Source: Dinghuibacter silviterrae (GTDB lineage Bacteria; Bacteroidota; Bacteroidia; Chitinophagales; Chitinophagaceae). Taken from it: DNA of 64,000 nucleotides. Both the position numbers and the translations under genes were made by a program. Below are positions 28,093-36,888 of this stretch, piece after piece. The stretch spans positions 2,108,001-2,172,000 of the forward strand of contig NZ_SODV01000001.1 in NCBI RefSeq assembly GCF_004366355.1. The letters are read 5' to 3'. Positions within the stretch are counted from its first letter, which is position 1, and the number at the start of each line of letters is the position of its first letter. Under the pieces are notes generated by a model. It saw only the letters and a program-made list of their open reading frames with translations. It ran no database searches and had not been told where the DNA came from.

Positions 28093-28764
28093 ATGGAAGG
28101 GAAAATCAAGCTGGGGATCGTGGAAGACCAGTCCCTTTTCCGGGAAGGCATCAAGGCGCTCCTGAAAAACTGGGATTGTTTTACCGTCGTATTCGAAAGC
28201 CCGGATGGCTTCTCGGTGATCGACCGGTTGAAACAAAGCCCGGTGGTGCCCGATGTGATGCTGGTCGATTTGTCGCTGCCTCCTCAGCTCAAAAAAGAAT
28301 ATACCGGGTTGCACGTCACCCTGGCTTTGCTGGAGCACTTTCCCGCCATCCGGATACTGATCCTATCCGTTCACGACGACGAGAACTTCATCTCGGAGCT
28401 GATCAAGCACGGTGCCCATGGCTACCTCGTCAAAGATGCCGACCCGGAGGAGGTCTATGAGGCGATCCTGTCCGTATATACCAAGGGATCTTATGTCAAT
28501 GCCCGGACGTTGAGCGCCCTTCAGAACACCATGGGCCGGAAGGCAAAAACCAGAAAACTGCTCGTCAAGCTCTCGCGAAGGGAGCTGGAGATCCTGCAAC
28601 TGACCTGTCAGCAGCTCACCGCCGAGGAAATCGGCAAAAGACTCTTTATCAGCGTCAAAACAGTCAATGGTCACCGGAACAACTTATTGCTGAAAACCGG
28701 CTCGAAAAACGTGGCGGGGCTTGTCCTTTTTGCGGTAAAAAACGACCTGGTGAATCTGGTATAG
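28093..28764 (+). CDS. LuxR/NarL-type response regulator
   Basis: 223 residues from the ATG at 28093; an in-frame GTG at 28072 is possible. The receiver (KLGIVEDQSLFREGIKALL, VMLVDLSLPPQ with the phospho-Asp, LILSVHD, GYLVKDAD) is followed by a LuxR HTH (LSRRELEILQLTCQQLTAEEIGKRLFISVKTVNGHRNNLLLKTGSKN). It is the output of the kinase just upstream and the last gene of the four-gene operon. Targets are unknown; the upstream sigma/SusCD locus and the downstream pirin are neighbours only. Confidence 0.93.
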   Translation: MEGKIKLGIVEDQSLFREGIKALLKNWDCFTVVFESPDGFSVIDRLKQSPVVPDVMLVDLSLPPQLKKEYTGLHVTLALLEHFPAIRILILSVHDDENFISELIKHGAHGYLVKDADPEEVYEAILSVYTKGSYVNARTLSALQNTMGRKAKTRKLLVKLSRRELEILQLTCQQLTAEEIGKRLFISVKTVNGHRNNLLLKTGSKNVAGLVLFAVKNDLVNLV

Positions 28765-28778
28765 TCGTAATTTACGGT

Positions 28779-29696
28779 ATGATCGACCTCGTTATCGACG
28801 CCCGTGAGGCCGCCATCAGCCCGCTCATGAAGGTGCAGCGCATTTTACCCTTCCGTCTCCGGCGAATGGTAGGGCCCTTTATTTTTTTGGATCATGCAGG
28901 CCCGGTACCCGCCATGACCGGGGTGACGGCTTCGATGGATGTGCTGCCGCACCCGCACATCGGTCTTTCGACGGTCAGCTACCTCTTTAGCGGAAAGGTA
29001 ACCCACCGCGACAGCCTGGGCGTTGAGCAGGTGATCCGCCCCGGGGAAGTAAACTGGATGACGGCAGGGCGTGGCATCGCCCACTCGGAGCGCTTTGAAG
29101 ACCCGGCGGTACTGGCCGGCGGCGGGCTGGAGATGATCCAAACCTGGGTGGCGCTGCCCGAAAAGGACGAAGAGTCGGCGCCCACTTTTGTCAACTATAC
29201 CCCTGAACAACTCCCCGTGTATACCGACAAGGGGGTCTGGATGCGGTTGATCGCCGGTGATGCCTATGGTTTGGGCGGGCAGGTTCATACAAACTCCCCC
29301 TTGTTTTATCTCCACGTGGTGCTCGACGCCGGTGCGACCTTCGGCCTGCCCACCGGGTATTCCGAACGCGGTATTTATCTTGCCAAGGGTAGCGTGGAAG
29401 TAGCCGGTGTGGCTTACCATTCCGGGCAAATGTTGGTTTTTGGCGCTGGCCCCGACCCCATGATCCGGGCGCTCGAACATACCGTTTTAATGCTCCTGGG
29501 CGGAGAACCCCTGGGGGAGCGTTTTATCTGGTGGAATTTCGTCTCTTCCCGAAAGGAGCGCATCGAGCAGGCAAAAGAAGACTGGCGTCAGGGCCGGATC
29601 CTGCTACCGCCCAACGATAACCATGAGTTTATACCGCTGCCGGAAGATAAATCCCGGCCCGCGGGTAGCGCGCCCGCGGCGAATCCGCTTTCTTAG
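28779..29696 (+). CDS. Pirin-family cupin protein
   Basis: 305 residues. Both cupin domains are present. The metal ligands of the pirin family are all there: H58 and H60 (LPHPHIGLSTVSYLF), H102 and E104 (GRGIAHSERFED). Pirins are cytoplasmic metal-binding proteins; some have quercetin dioxygenase activity and others act in regulation. The gene starts 14 bp after the response regulator and may be read through from it. The C-terminus is slightly long, with an Ala/Pro-rich tail. Confidence 0.92.
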   Translation: MIDLVIDAREAAISPLMKVQRILPFRLRRMVGPFIFLDHAGPVPAMTGVTASMDVLPHPHIGLSTVSYLFSGKVTHRDSLGVEQVIRPGEVNWMTAGRGIAHSERFEDPAVLAGGGLEMIQTWVALPEKDEESAPTFVNYTPEQLPVYTDKGVWMRLIAGDAYGLGGQVHTNSPLFYLHVVLDAGATFGLPTGYSERGIYLAKGSVEVAGVAYHSGQMLVFGAGPDPMIRALEHTVLMLLGGEPLGERFIWWNFVSSRKERIEQAKEDWRQGRILLPPNDNHEFIPLPEDKSRPAGSAPAANPLS

Positions 29697-29726
29697 TATA
29701 TTCGCGACTCTTTTATTCTGTACAAT

Positions 29727-30806
29727 ATGACACTTAGAAAAACCCAATTCGTACTCAGCCTTGCGGCTTGTGCCCTTTCCTTCTCCTGTAAGAAATCCGG
29801 ATCTTCTGCGCTCACAGAATCCAACTCGTATGTAGTCAGTACTTTAGCCGGCGGCACCACCGGATTGGCCAATGGTACCGGTACCGCTGCAAAGTTTGAC
29901 AATCCTCTCGGCGTGGCCGTCGACAACAGCGGTAACGTGTATGTGGCGGACTATTTCAATTGTGAAATCCGAAAGGTCACCCCGGCCGGTGTCGTCACCA
30001 CTTTCGCCGGGAGTGGATCGCCGGGCGCGGCAGATGGCAACGATACGGCCGCCAGTTTCAATGGACCCGTCGGCATCGCCATTGATCAACAAGGCAATCT
30101 TTATGTGTCCGATCAGAACAATCATAAAATCCGTAAGATCACGCCTGCCGGCGTCGTCAGTACCCTCGCCGGTAACGGTAAAGCCGCGTCCGTGGATGGT
30201 GCCGACACCGCGGCCAGCTTTATCCAGCCTGACGGTATTGGGGTGGACGGCAGCGGCAATGTGTATGTGGCAGATCGAAAAGGTTTTAAGATCCGAAAGA
30301 TCACGCCTGCCGGCTTGGTGACGACCTTTGCGGGTAGCGGTTCCTCCGGCTCTGCCGGTGGTACCGGCACAGCCGCCAGCTTTGACCTGCCCACCGGGCT
30401 TTGTGTGGACGGCAGCGGTAATGTGTATGTAACGGATGATGGCGACTACCTGATCCGTAAGATTACGCCGGCCGGCGCGGTCAGCACCCTCGCCGGTAAT
30501 ATCGGCGTATCGGATACCACCGACGGCATGGGTACGGCGGCTACTTTTGGGCTGCCTTATATGATAGCGGCAGACCGCAATGGTTATTTATACGTGACCG
30601 ATGCATCCAATGCCACCGTCCGTAAAGTCTCTCCGGCCGGGTTGGTCACGACCATCGCCGGTAGCAACGAAAACCAGGGAACGACGGATGGGCCGGGCAA
30701 CATTGCCCTTTTCCAAAGCCCTTCCGGGGTGGCGGTAGACGGCAACGGAGACGTCTATGTCTCCGACCTGGTCAACGCCAATATCCGAAAGCTGACACAG
30801 CAATAG
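29727..30806 (+). CDS. NHL-repeat beta-propeller lipoprotein
   Basis: 359 residues. A lipoprotein signal (LAACALSFSCKKSG) is followed by six tandem NHL units of about 54 residues. Each has the form TFAGSG..., then a GVAVDxxGNVYVAD strand and an IRKITPAG end. Six units make one complete six-bladed propeller. Such surface proteins usually bind ligands or partners rather than catalyse. The units are close enough in sequence to suggest recent internal duplication. The gene faces the LanC-like gene with only 2 bp between the stop codons. Confidence 0.92.
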   Translation: MTLRKTQFVLSLAACALSFSCKKSGSSALTESNSYVVSTLAGGTTGLANGTGTAAKFDNPLGVAVDNSGNVYVADYFNCEIRKVTPAGVVTTFAGSGSPGAADGNDTAASFNGPVGIAIDQQGNLYVSDQNNHKIRKITPAGVVSTLAGNGKAASVDGADTAASFIQPDGIGVDGSGNVYVADRKGFKIRKITPAGLVTTFAGSGSSGSAGGTGTAASFDLPTGLCVDGSGNVYVTDDGDYLIRKITPAGAVSTLAGNIGVSDTTDGMGTAATFGLPYMIAADRNGYLYVTDASNATVRKVSPAGLVTTIAGSNENQGTTDGPGNIALFQSPSGVAVDGNGDVYVSDLVNANIRKLTQQ

Positions 30807-30808
30807 CC

Positions 30809-31882
30809 TTAATCATTGAGGAGGAGACAGGCGTCCCAGCCGAAATCCCCGGTGATATAACTCAATAGTACCAGCCCGATACCGGCGCTCCCTTCGAGCA
30901 AACTGGTATCGGGTTCAAACATTTGGGTCGCGGGGTTATACTTTTTGTACCCGGAGCGGACATCCAGGTGAAAGCCCCAGGCAAGGGTCATCTCGATCCA
31001 GTAGTCCGCGGCTTCCCTGAATAAAGAGTCCCCGGTCTTATGCGCGATCTTGCCGAATATATGCGCGACCCCGGCGGCCCCATGGCAAAGGGCCCCATCC
31101 GAGACACGGGTGCGCCGGTAACCCCGCCGCCCGGCCGCATGACGGAGTACGCCCATGGCAAAATCGATCAGCATCGGGTCGCCAAAAGTCATCCCCGCCT
31201 GGTACAGCACGTACCCGATGCCCAGGTCGCCATTACACCAGGCCAGCCTGGCACCGGGGAAGTAGCTCAGCTCCGTGTCTTCATTCACATGATCCAGCAG
31301 GTACTGGATCAGATCCCAGGCCATTTCTCCGGCTTCCATCCGGCAGAGGCCCGCGTTGTAACATTCCAGGCAGAATTTGAGGATACTGGCCAGGCCGTGC
31401 GCCAGACTAAGGTCCGAGGTTCTTTGCTTTTTAAGGGATGCTAAGAATCGCAGAAAGAATGATTCTGGCGGCCTTTTGGCGTCCAGTAGAAACGCATGGG
31501 CCAGCCCGATCGCCCCATGAAGGAAGTCGTAATTGCCCTTTTCCAACATCTCCAACGCTTCCTCCGGAAGGAAGCCCCCCAGTTGCGGGTCCTCCAGCAT
31601 CTGCCGGTCCGCCAGGAACCGGTAAAACCACCGTATTCCTGACGTCCCTGAGCAGAATGTCCGGTTGGGATAGGTTGCTGCGGCTTCGGCTATGAGATGC
31701 ACCTCTTTTCCCAGCCGCTTTGTGATGTCAGAAGCACCCTGATATTTCAGGTAGTGAAATTTAAACAAGGCCTTGCCTGCACGGCCGGACATGAGGGCGG
31801 GGAGACCATCGGGCCCCTCCGCCTCCAGTTCGGCATAGATTTTTCTGAGTGCTTTTTCTGCTCGTTCCCTGATATCCGTCAT
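30809..31882 (-). CDS. LanC-like lanthionine cyclase, orphan
   Basis: 357 residues from the ATG at 31882; an in-frame GTG at 31897 is possible. The LanC double-helical barrel repeats are visible (FCSGTSGI, FLHGAIGLAHA, LSLAHGLASI, AWCNGDLGIGY, ALCHGAAGVAH, LLEGSAGIGL). The zinc ligands C216, C266 and H267, and H162 (matching the catalytic His of NisC), are all kept. LanC cyclases add Cys thiols to dehydroamino acids in lanthipeptides. No LanB dehydratase, precursor or transporter is nearby, so it may serve a peptide encoded elsewhere or have a LanCL-like role. Confidence 0.88.
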   Translation of the reverse strand: MTDIRERAEKALRKIYAELEAEGPDGLPALMSGRAGKALFKFHYLKYQGASDITKRLGKEVHLIAEAAATYPNRTFCSGTSGIRWFYRFLADRQMLEDPQLGGFLPEEALEMLEKGNYDFLHGAIGLAHAFLLDAKRPPESFFLRFLASLKKQRTSDLSLAHGLASILKFCLECYNAGLCRMEAGEMAWDLIQYLLDHVNEDTELSYFPGARLAWCNGDLGIGYVLYQAGMTFGDPMLIDFAMGVLRHAAGRRGYRRTRVSDGALCHGAAGVAHIFGKIAHKTGDSLFREAADYWIEMTLAWGFHLDVRSGYKKYNPATQMFEPDTSLLEGSAGIGLVLLSYITGDFGWDACLLLND

Positions 31883-32167
31883 AAAAGGAACAGGCACATC
31901 GTTTTCATGGCGTAAGTATTATGACGCCACCTCCCCGGATGGGCCGGATACCGCGGGGACGCAGCTGTATCTGATTTTTTTTCGATTGTTTAGCAATTTG
32001 AACTAAATCTAGGATATGGGAAAGGGATGGGAAGGGGTATTATATAACTGCGTCTTTTTCTCAATAAGTGCGGGTTTCCACCCATCGGCGTAGGGAACAT
32101 GAGAAGAATCGATGTGTTAATGCTTTATTAATGCATTATTATCGTTGTAGTTATAGTTTTACCGGGT

Positions 32168-35137
32168 ATGCGCAAAACAATAGCTTATCTGGGTTTGTTG
32201 ATGGCCTCGTTTACCGCAACGGCGCAACGTACGGAGTATGCGGGTGTTTTTGCTCCTGCCGGTGCGGCGGAGCAACTGCGGCAGGCGGAGCAGCCTTTCA
32301 GGGACAATATCTGTCTCGATGGCCTTTGGCAGTTCGCCCCGGAGCGCCTGCCCGCCGGGTTTAAGGAGGGGTATGACGCCGCGCCCGCCCTTGATCCGGC
32401 TGATAAGGCCGTATGGAGCGAGACCCCCATTCGCATCCCTTCGCCCTGGAATGTAAACAGCTTTGCTTATAAAGACGGGCAGGGCGGTGATTTTCGCAGC
32501 TATCCCAGCTACCCAAGGGAATGGGAAACCTGCAAAATGGGCTGGCTCAGGAAGACCTTTACGTTACCGGCGGGTTGGCACGGGCGGCGCATCCTGTTGC
32601 ACTTTGAAGCCGTGGCCGGCGACGCGGAAGTTATCGTGAACGGTAAAACCGTGGGGAGCCACTTTGGCATTTTCCTGCCTTTTGATATAGACATTACCGG
32701 CGTTGCCCGGCCGGGGATGGACAACGAACTGCTGGTGGGCGTTCGCAAGGCGTCGTTGTTCGATCGCCGCGGACCCTACGGACGCCGCACGTATCAGGCC
32801 GGGTCGTTTTGGGGGCAGCATATTGCCGGGATCTGGCAGGATGTATTTGTAAAGGCCCTGCCCGTTACCCATGTCGAAGACGTGTTTGTCCAGCCCCGCG
32901 TGGATGCCGACACGCTGGAAGCTGTGCTGACGCTGGTCAATGCGGGGGACCAAGAAGCGGACCTGTCGCTGGAAGCCACGGTGTCGCCCTGGGAGGCCTC
33001 CGGGGAGAATGCACTGTCGATACCTGGTTTCACTGCCGTGGTTCCGGCGCATGGGGAAAAAAAGATAGTGCTATCGGCAGCCGTCAGGGGACGGTTAGCA
33101 TACTGGTCGCCGGATAGCCCCCGGCTGTATACCCTTGGCATAGAAGTGCGGTCAAATGGTCGTCCCGTCGACAAAAAATATACCCGTTTTGGTTGGAGAC
33201 AGGTAAGCCTCCAGGGCACCCAAGTGTTGTTGAATGGAAAACCCATCGTCCTGCGCGGGGATTCCTGGCATTTTCTCGGCATACCGCAAATGACGCCCCG
33301 CTATGCAAGCGCGTGGTACCAGGCCATGCGTGACGCGGGTTTGAATGCCGTACGCCTGCACGCGGAACCGTATCCTTCGTTTTACCTCGACATCGCCGAC
33401 GAGCTAGGCATCCTGGTGCTCGACGAAACCGCCATCTGGGCCAGCGACGGCGGGCCAAAGCTCGACGATCCCCTGTATTGGCAGGATACCAAAGCGCATT
33501 TATCCGGCCTGATCCTGCGCGACCGCAACCATCCATCGGTCTTCGGCTGGAGCGTGTCCAACGAGGTCATGCCCGTCGTGAAGAATGTTTTCCATAATCC
33601 ACCCGGTATGGCGGATACCCTCCTGACTTATGACGGGGAATGGTTGGCCATCTGCCGCCAGCTCGATCCGACCCGTACCTGGATTTCCGCCGATGGTGAA
33701 GAGGACGGCCAGGGACGCTTCCCTGTATATGTTGTCCACTACGGCGGCCTGGACGCCATGAACCGGGCGCAGAAAAACGGCAAACCCTGGGGCGTAGGGG
33801 AGGCCGGCAATGCCTATTACGGCACACCCGAGCAGGTGGCCCAAACCGATGGCCTGCGCGCCTACGCATCCTTCGAAGGGCGGATGGAGGGCGTGGCCGC
33901 TTCGTCCTACCGGTCGCTGATCGCCCAAAAGGAACGCAACGCCATTTATCAAAGCGTGTTCAATATGGTGTGGTACGGGCTTCGGCCACTCCCATTGGGC
34001 ATGAAGGACACCACGCGGCCCCCTCAACTGGAAGACGGGGTTTATTTTACCCATTTTAAAGAGGGTGAACCGGGAGTACAACCCGAGCGCCTGGGTCCCT
34101 ACTGTACCACGCTGAATCCCGGCTACGACCCGCGCTTGCCGGTGTATCGCACCTGGCCCTTGTTCGATGCCATCCGGGATGCCGCCACCGGGGCAAATTT
34201 TGGAAGATGGAGGGCGGATACACCAGTAGCAGCGGCCAAGCCACGTGTTGCGCCCGCCGGGGAGGCACTGTTTATCGACGCTGGGCATCTGCCGTCCTTG
34301 CCGTCCGCCGCGCATTTGCCCTCCTCCGCCGACGTTCATCGCGTGGCGTCCGCCGGGGGAACGGTCGTCGTATGGGGTGTGCGCCCCGAAACGCTTGCCA
34401 CTTTAAACGAGCTGCTGCGGGTTAAATTGACGCTCTATGCGCGGAAAGCTTCTTCGCTGTTGCCCGTGGGTCAGGATCGTATTACCGCCGGATTGACGGC
34501 CGCCGATCTTTATTTCTCGGAGCTGCAGCCGCCGGAGATCGTCGACTATACGCTCGGCCTGGCCGGGCAAAGCCGGGTCTTGTTACAGGCATGCGGGACG
34601 GACTGGCTACAGTGGAACAAACAGCCCGAATATGCCAAGACCGCCATGGTGCTGCGATCCGAGCTCGAAGCCAAGCCGCCCGGCGCCGTACTCATCGAAG
34701 GGCCGATGGGCAACGGCAGGCTGGTGGTCAGCACCCTGCCCGTCGCCCCAAGGGGAGAGAAAGCCGCGAAGGCGGTGCGGATGCTGCTCGCCAACCTGGG
34801 AGTGCATCCGAACGACACCGGTACGACAGGAAGACCCCTGCTGCCGGGCGGGGCGCTGGCCATCGGCGAAGCGACCGAATTCTGGGTATTGAGTCCGCGC
34901 TCGTTGGATGACCTGCTCAGCGAACCGAATATCCCCGTAGTGAACCTCGAAGCGGATCATGCGGGTGAAGTACGGCTGAATGATGTGCTTGTGCTCAAGG
35001 GCAAAGGCGTGGCCAAAGCGCTGCGACTGCACCAAGGGTGGAACCACTTTGTTGTTAAGGGAGACCTTCAGGCGAGGTTGACGTGCAACCAGCCTGAGTT
35101 TTTGAAGGTGTTGGATTCGTCGTTTGACAAGCCGTAA
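32168..35137 (+). CDS. Glycoside hydrolase family 2 protein, secreted
   Basis: 989 residues with a signal peptide (MRKTIAYLGLLMASFTATAQ). The GH2 sugar-binding jelly roll (LDGLWQFAPE, GWLRKTFTLPAGWHGRRILLHFEAVAGDAEVIVNG), the Ig-like domain and the TIM barrel follow in order. The acid/base motif is RDRNHPSVFGWSVSNE (about E466); E545 in VGEAGN is a possible nucleophile, less certain. About 300 further residues lie after the barrel. GH2 enzymes cleave beta-galactosides, beta-glucuronides or beta-mannosides; the exact substrate is open. It stands alone, not in a SusCD locus. Confidence 0.9.
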   Translation: MRKTIAYLGLLMASFTATAQRTEYAGVFAPAGAAEQLRQAEQPFRDNICLDGLWQFAPERLPAGFKEGYDAAPALDPADKAVWSETPIRIPSPWNVNSFAYKDGQGGDFRSYPSYPREWETCKMGWLRKTFTLPAGWHGRRILLHFEAVAGDAEVIVNGKTVGSHFGIFLPFDIDITGVARPGMDNELLVGVRKASLFDRRGPYGRRTYQAGSFWGQHIAGIWQDVFVKALPVTHVEDVFVQPRVDADTLEAVLTLVNAGDQEADLSLEATVSPWEASGENALSIPGFTAVVPAHGEKKIVLSAAVRGRLAYWSPDSPRLYTLGIEVRSNGRPVDKKYTRFGWRQVSLQGTQVLLNGKPIVLRGDSWHFLGIPQMTPRYASAWYQAMRDAGLNAVRLHAEPYPSFYLDIADELGILVLDETAIWASDGGPKLDDPLYWQDTKAHLSGLILRDRNHPSVFGWSVSNEVMPVVKNVFHNPPGMADTLLTYDGEWLAICRQLDPTRTWISADGEEDGQGRFPVYVVHYGGLDAMNRAQKNGKPWGVGEAGNAYYGTPEQVAQTDGLRAYASFEGRMEGVAASSYRSLIAQKERNAIYQSVFNMVWYGLRPLPLGMKDTTRPPQLEDGVYFTHFKEGEPGVQPERLGPYCTTLNPGYDPRLPVYRTWPLFDAIRDAATGANFGRWRADTPVAAAKPRVAPAGEALFIDAGHLPSLPSAAHLPSSADVHRVASAGGTVVVWGVRPETLATLNELLRVKLTLYARKASSLLPVGQDRITAGLTAADLYFSELQPPEIVDYTLGLAGQSRVLLQACGTDWLQWNKQPEYAKTAMVLRSELEAKPPGAVLIEGPMGNGRLVVSTLPVAPRGEKAAKAVRMLLANLGVHPNDTGTTGRPLLPGGALAIGEATEFWVLSPRSLDDLLSEPNIPVVNLEADHAGEVRLNDVLVLKGKGVAKALRLHQGWNHFVVKGDLQARLTCNQPEFLKVLDSSFDKP

Positions 35138-35143
35138 GTGACT

Positions 35144-36187
35144 TTATCTGAAATAATTATTCACCGCAAACGTATACTGCTCAACAAACAGCTTTTTATA
35201 AGCTGACAGATTATTCTGTTCATAGAAAAGTATCATTGCCTTTTTATAGTCCACAGGCTTAACGCTGCGATAAGACAACGGACAAAAGCCATTTTCAATC
35301 AAAATCCCGTTGCTGGTAATGCGACCGGTCCTTTTATTTCCATCCTCAAATGGTTGGATATAGGAAATGAATAACACGGCTAACAATGCCTTTTCAAAAA
35401 TGGAGGAACGTAGATTGATTATTTCACAAGCCCGGTCCAGGTATTCACGGATCTGGAATTCGTTCTCCGGGGGTGTATAGCTCGTTCCTGTTATTCCGAC
35501 AATCCGTTTACGAATGTTTTTGCTTACTCCGAGGTCTGCAATCAATAGGGAATGAATATTCTCGATGGCGCTTGTACGTAATGGGTTTAATACGAGTCTT
35601 CCTTCGTAAATGTAGTCCAACGCTGTTTTGTGATTGAGCAACATGGTGGCCTCATCCTTGGCTTTTCCTTCAGCAGGAACATTTTCAGACAGAAGAACTT
35701 CTGTTTCCAGCAGGCTATAAGTGTTTCCTTCGATTTGGGATGACTTCCAACTGAGCTCTATCGTAAGACGGTTTCTTTCCTTTCTTATGATATCTTGTGG
35801 CAGGGTCCGGATGCGCTCACGGAAATCCCTTTGAAGAGCATTCAGTTGATCTAATTCTCCCTTTGTAAATATGTCTACCTTTTCTAAGTAAGTGAATACT
35901 TCGGGATCAATTCTCTTGTTTCCCTTGCGTTCATCGATGTCTTTGTCGAAATAAGAGTCGCCAACGTTTCCGTAAATAAAGCGGTATGCCGGAGCTACCA
36001 TGTAAACCGTCGCGCGCCCTTGGCCAGTTCTTAATAATAAATGGTTGTCTACCAATGACTTGAGGTCTCTGTTGACTGTCGAGACGGGCGGTTGATCCGG
36101 TAGATGTTTTAAAATATCAGCGATCCCGGCTTCGGGATTTTCTAATATCCAGTCAAGTATTTGCCGTTTTCGGGCACTTAATTCCAT
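35144..36187 (-). CDS. Fic-family protein with N-terminal winged helix and Gln in place of the catalytic His
   Basis: 347 residues. An N-terminal winged helix (about 1-65, RQILDWILENPEAGIADILKHL, STVNRDLKSLVDNHLL) is followed by an inhibitory helix motif SSQIEG (149-154, the class form S/T-xxx-E-G/N) and the Fic core. The active-site loop reads IQPFEDGNKRTGR, so the usual catalytic His is Gln278; the rest of HxFxDGNxRxxR is intact. AMP transfer may therefore be lost or changed. The gene is more AT-rich than its neighbours. Three TTTCCTCTCA repeats cover its promoter, which suggests self-control by the winged helix. Confidence 0.88.
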   Translation of the reverse strand: MELSARKRQILDWILENPEAGIADILKHLPDQPPVSTVNRDLKSLVDNHLLLRTGQGRATVYMVAPAYRFIYGNVGDSYFDKDIDERKGNKRIDPEVFTYLEKVDIFTKGELDQLNALQRDFRERIRTLPQDIIRKERNRLTIELSWKSSQIEGNTYSLLETEVLLSENVPAEGKAKDEATMLLNHKTALDYIYEGRLVLNPLRTSAIENIHSLLIADLGVSKNIRKRIVGITGTSYTPPENEFQIREYLDRACEIINLRSSIFEKALLAVLFISYIQPFEDGNKRTGRITSNGILIENGFCPLSYRSVKPVDYKKAMILFYEQNNLSAYKKLFVEQYTFAVNNYFR

Positions 36188-36197
36188 AGATTATTCC

Positions 36198-36265
36198 TTT
36201 CCTCTCAAAAATAGGCTTTTTTCCTCTCATTTTGAAAGGGAAACCACTAGGAAATGAGAGGAAAA
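36198..36265 (-). promoter_or_regulatory. Fic promoter with three operator-like repeats
   Basis: TTTCCTCTCA occurs at 36198-36207 and 36220-36229 and inverted at 36255-36264. The last two lie within 14-bp perfect inverted repeat arms (36219-36232 and 36252-36265). The minus-strand -7 element TATTTTTG (36206-36213) overlaps the first copy, so a bound protein would block the promoter. The first two copies are 22 bp apart, two helical turns. Confidence 0.65.
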
Positions 36266-36348
36266 CAGCAAAGCAACTGCTGAAAAATCTTCGCCTGATG
36301 GCTCCGAGCCCAACTGTTGCGATTGCCAATGCTGCATCGCACTAGTCA

Positions 36349-36843
36349 TCACTTCGTACGATCTTCGTAAATGCCGATCATCAGGAGCCAGGCTCCCGAA
36401 ATGAGAAACGCGAATAAAACAATGATACCGATCGCTGCGATGAAAAACCCCGAGCTATATCCGAGGATAAGGAAAATCGCGCCTATCACTTCAGCGATGT
36501 AACATATGGTGCCACCGGAAAGTCGCGGCAAGTTTAATCCAATGGAACTCATGCCCGACCTGATGGCTATAACATAGCCTCTGATGAAGATGACAGTGGC
36601 GATGAGCCAGAGCATAAGCCACTCAACGCCGAGCGCCCAAAGATATTGATCCCCTATAAGCGCAAAACAGCTGGCCATGAAAATGGCCGTGAAGCCCGTC
36701 AGCATGTTTATCGCCCGGTTTTTATGCGTGGTGTTTCGGATAATGATTTCGTGATTGATCGACATCGCGACGAAAATCAGACCGGCAAGAGCTGCGGCGC
36801 CGCCGCCGACCATCACAAAAAAGTTATTCCATTGCTCTGGCAT
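36349..36843 (-). CDS. Small integral membrane protein of unknown function
   Basis: 164 residues with about four membrane helices (FFVMVGGGAAALAGLIFVAMSI, INMLTGFTAIFMASCFALIG, WLMLWLIATVIFIRGYVIAI, YIAEVIGAIFLILGYSSGFFI and a fifth near the end). No known catalytic motif. It lies in the AT-richer pocket between the Fic gene and a GNAT gene and is 160 bp upstream of the Fic start on the same strand. The function is unknown. Confidence 0.75.
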   Translation of the reverse strand: MPEQWNNFFVMVGGGAAALAGLIFVAMSINHEIIIRNTTHKNRAINMLTGFTAIFMASCFALIGDQYLWALGVEWLMLWLIATVIFIRGYVIAIRSGMSSIGLNLPRLSGGTICYIAEVIGAIFLILGYSSGFFIAAIGIIVLFAFLISGAWLLMIGIYEDRTK

Positions 36844-36888
36844 AACGTGTATTCTTTATGCAGCTGAATTTAAGCTTTAAATTTGAAT

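Noticed and set aside
31879-31908. Nine-residue ORF (MKTMCLFLL) overlapping the LanC start by ATGA, possible lanthipeptide precursor
   Set aside because: Too short for leader and core, one Cys and no Ser and only one Thr; at best a coupling uORF, probably chance.
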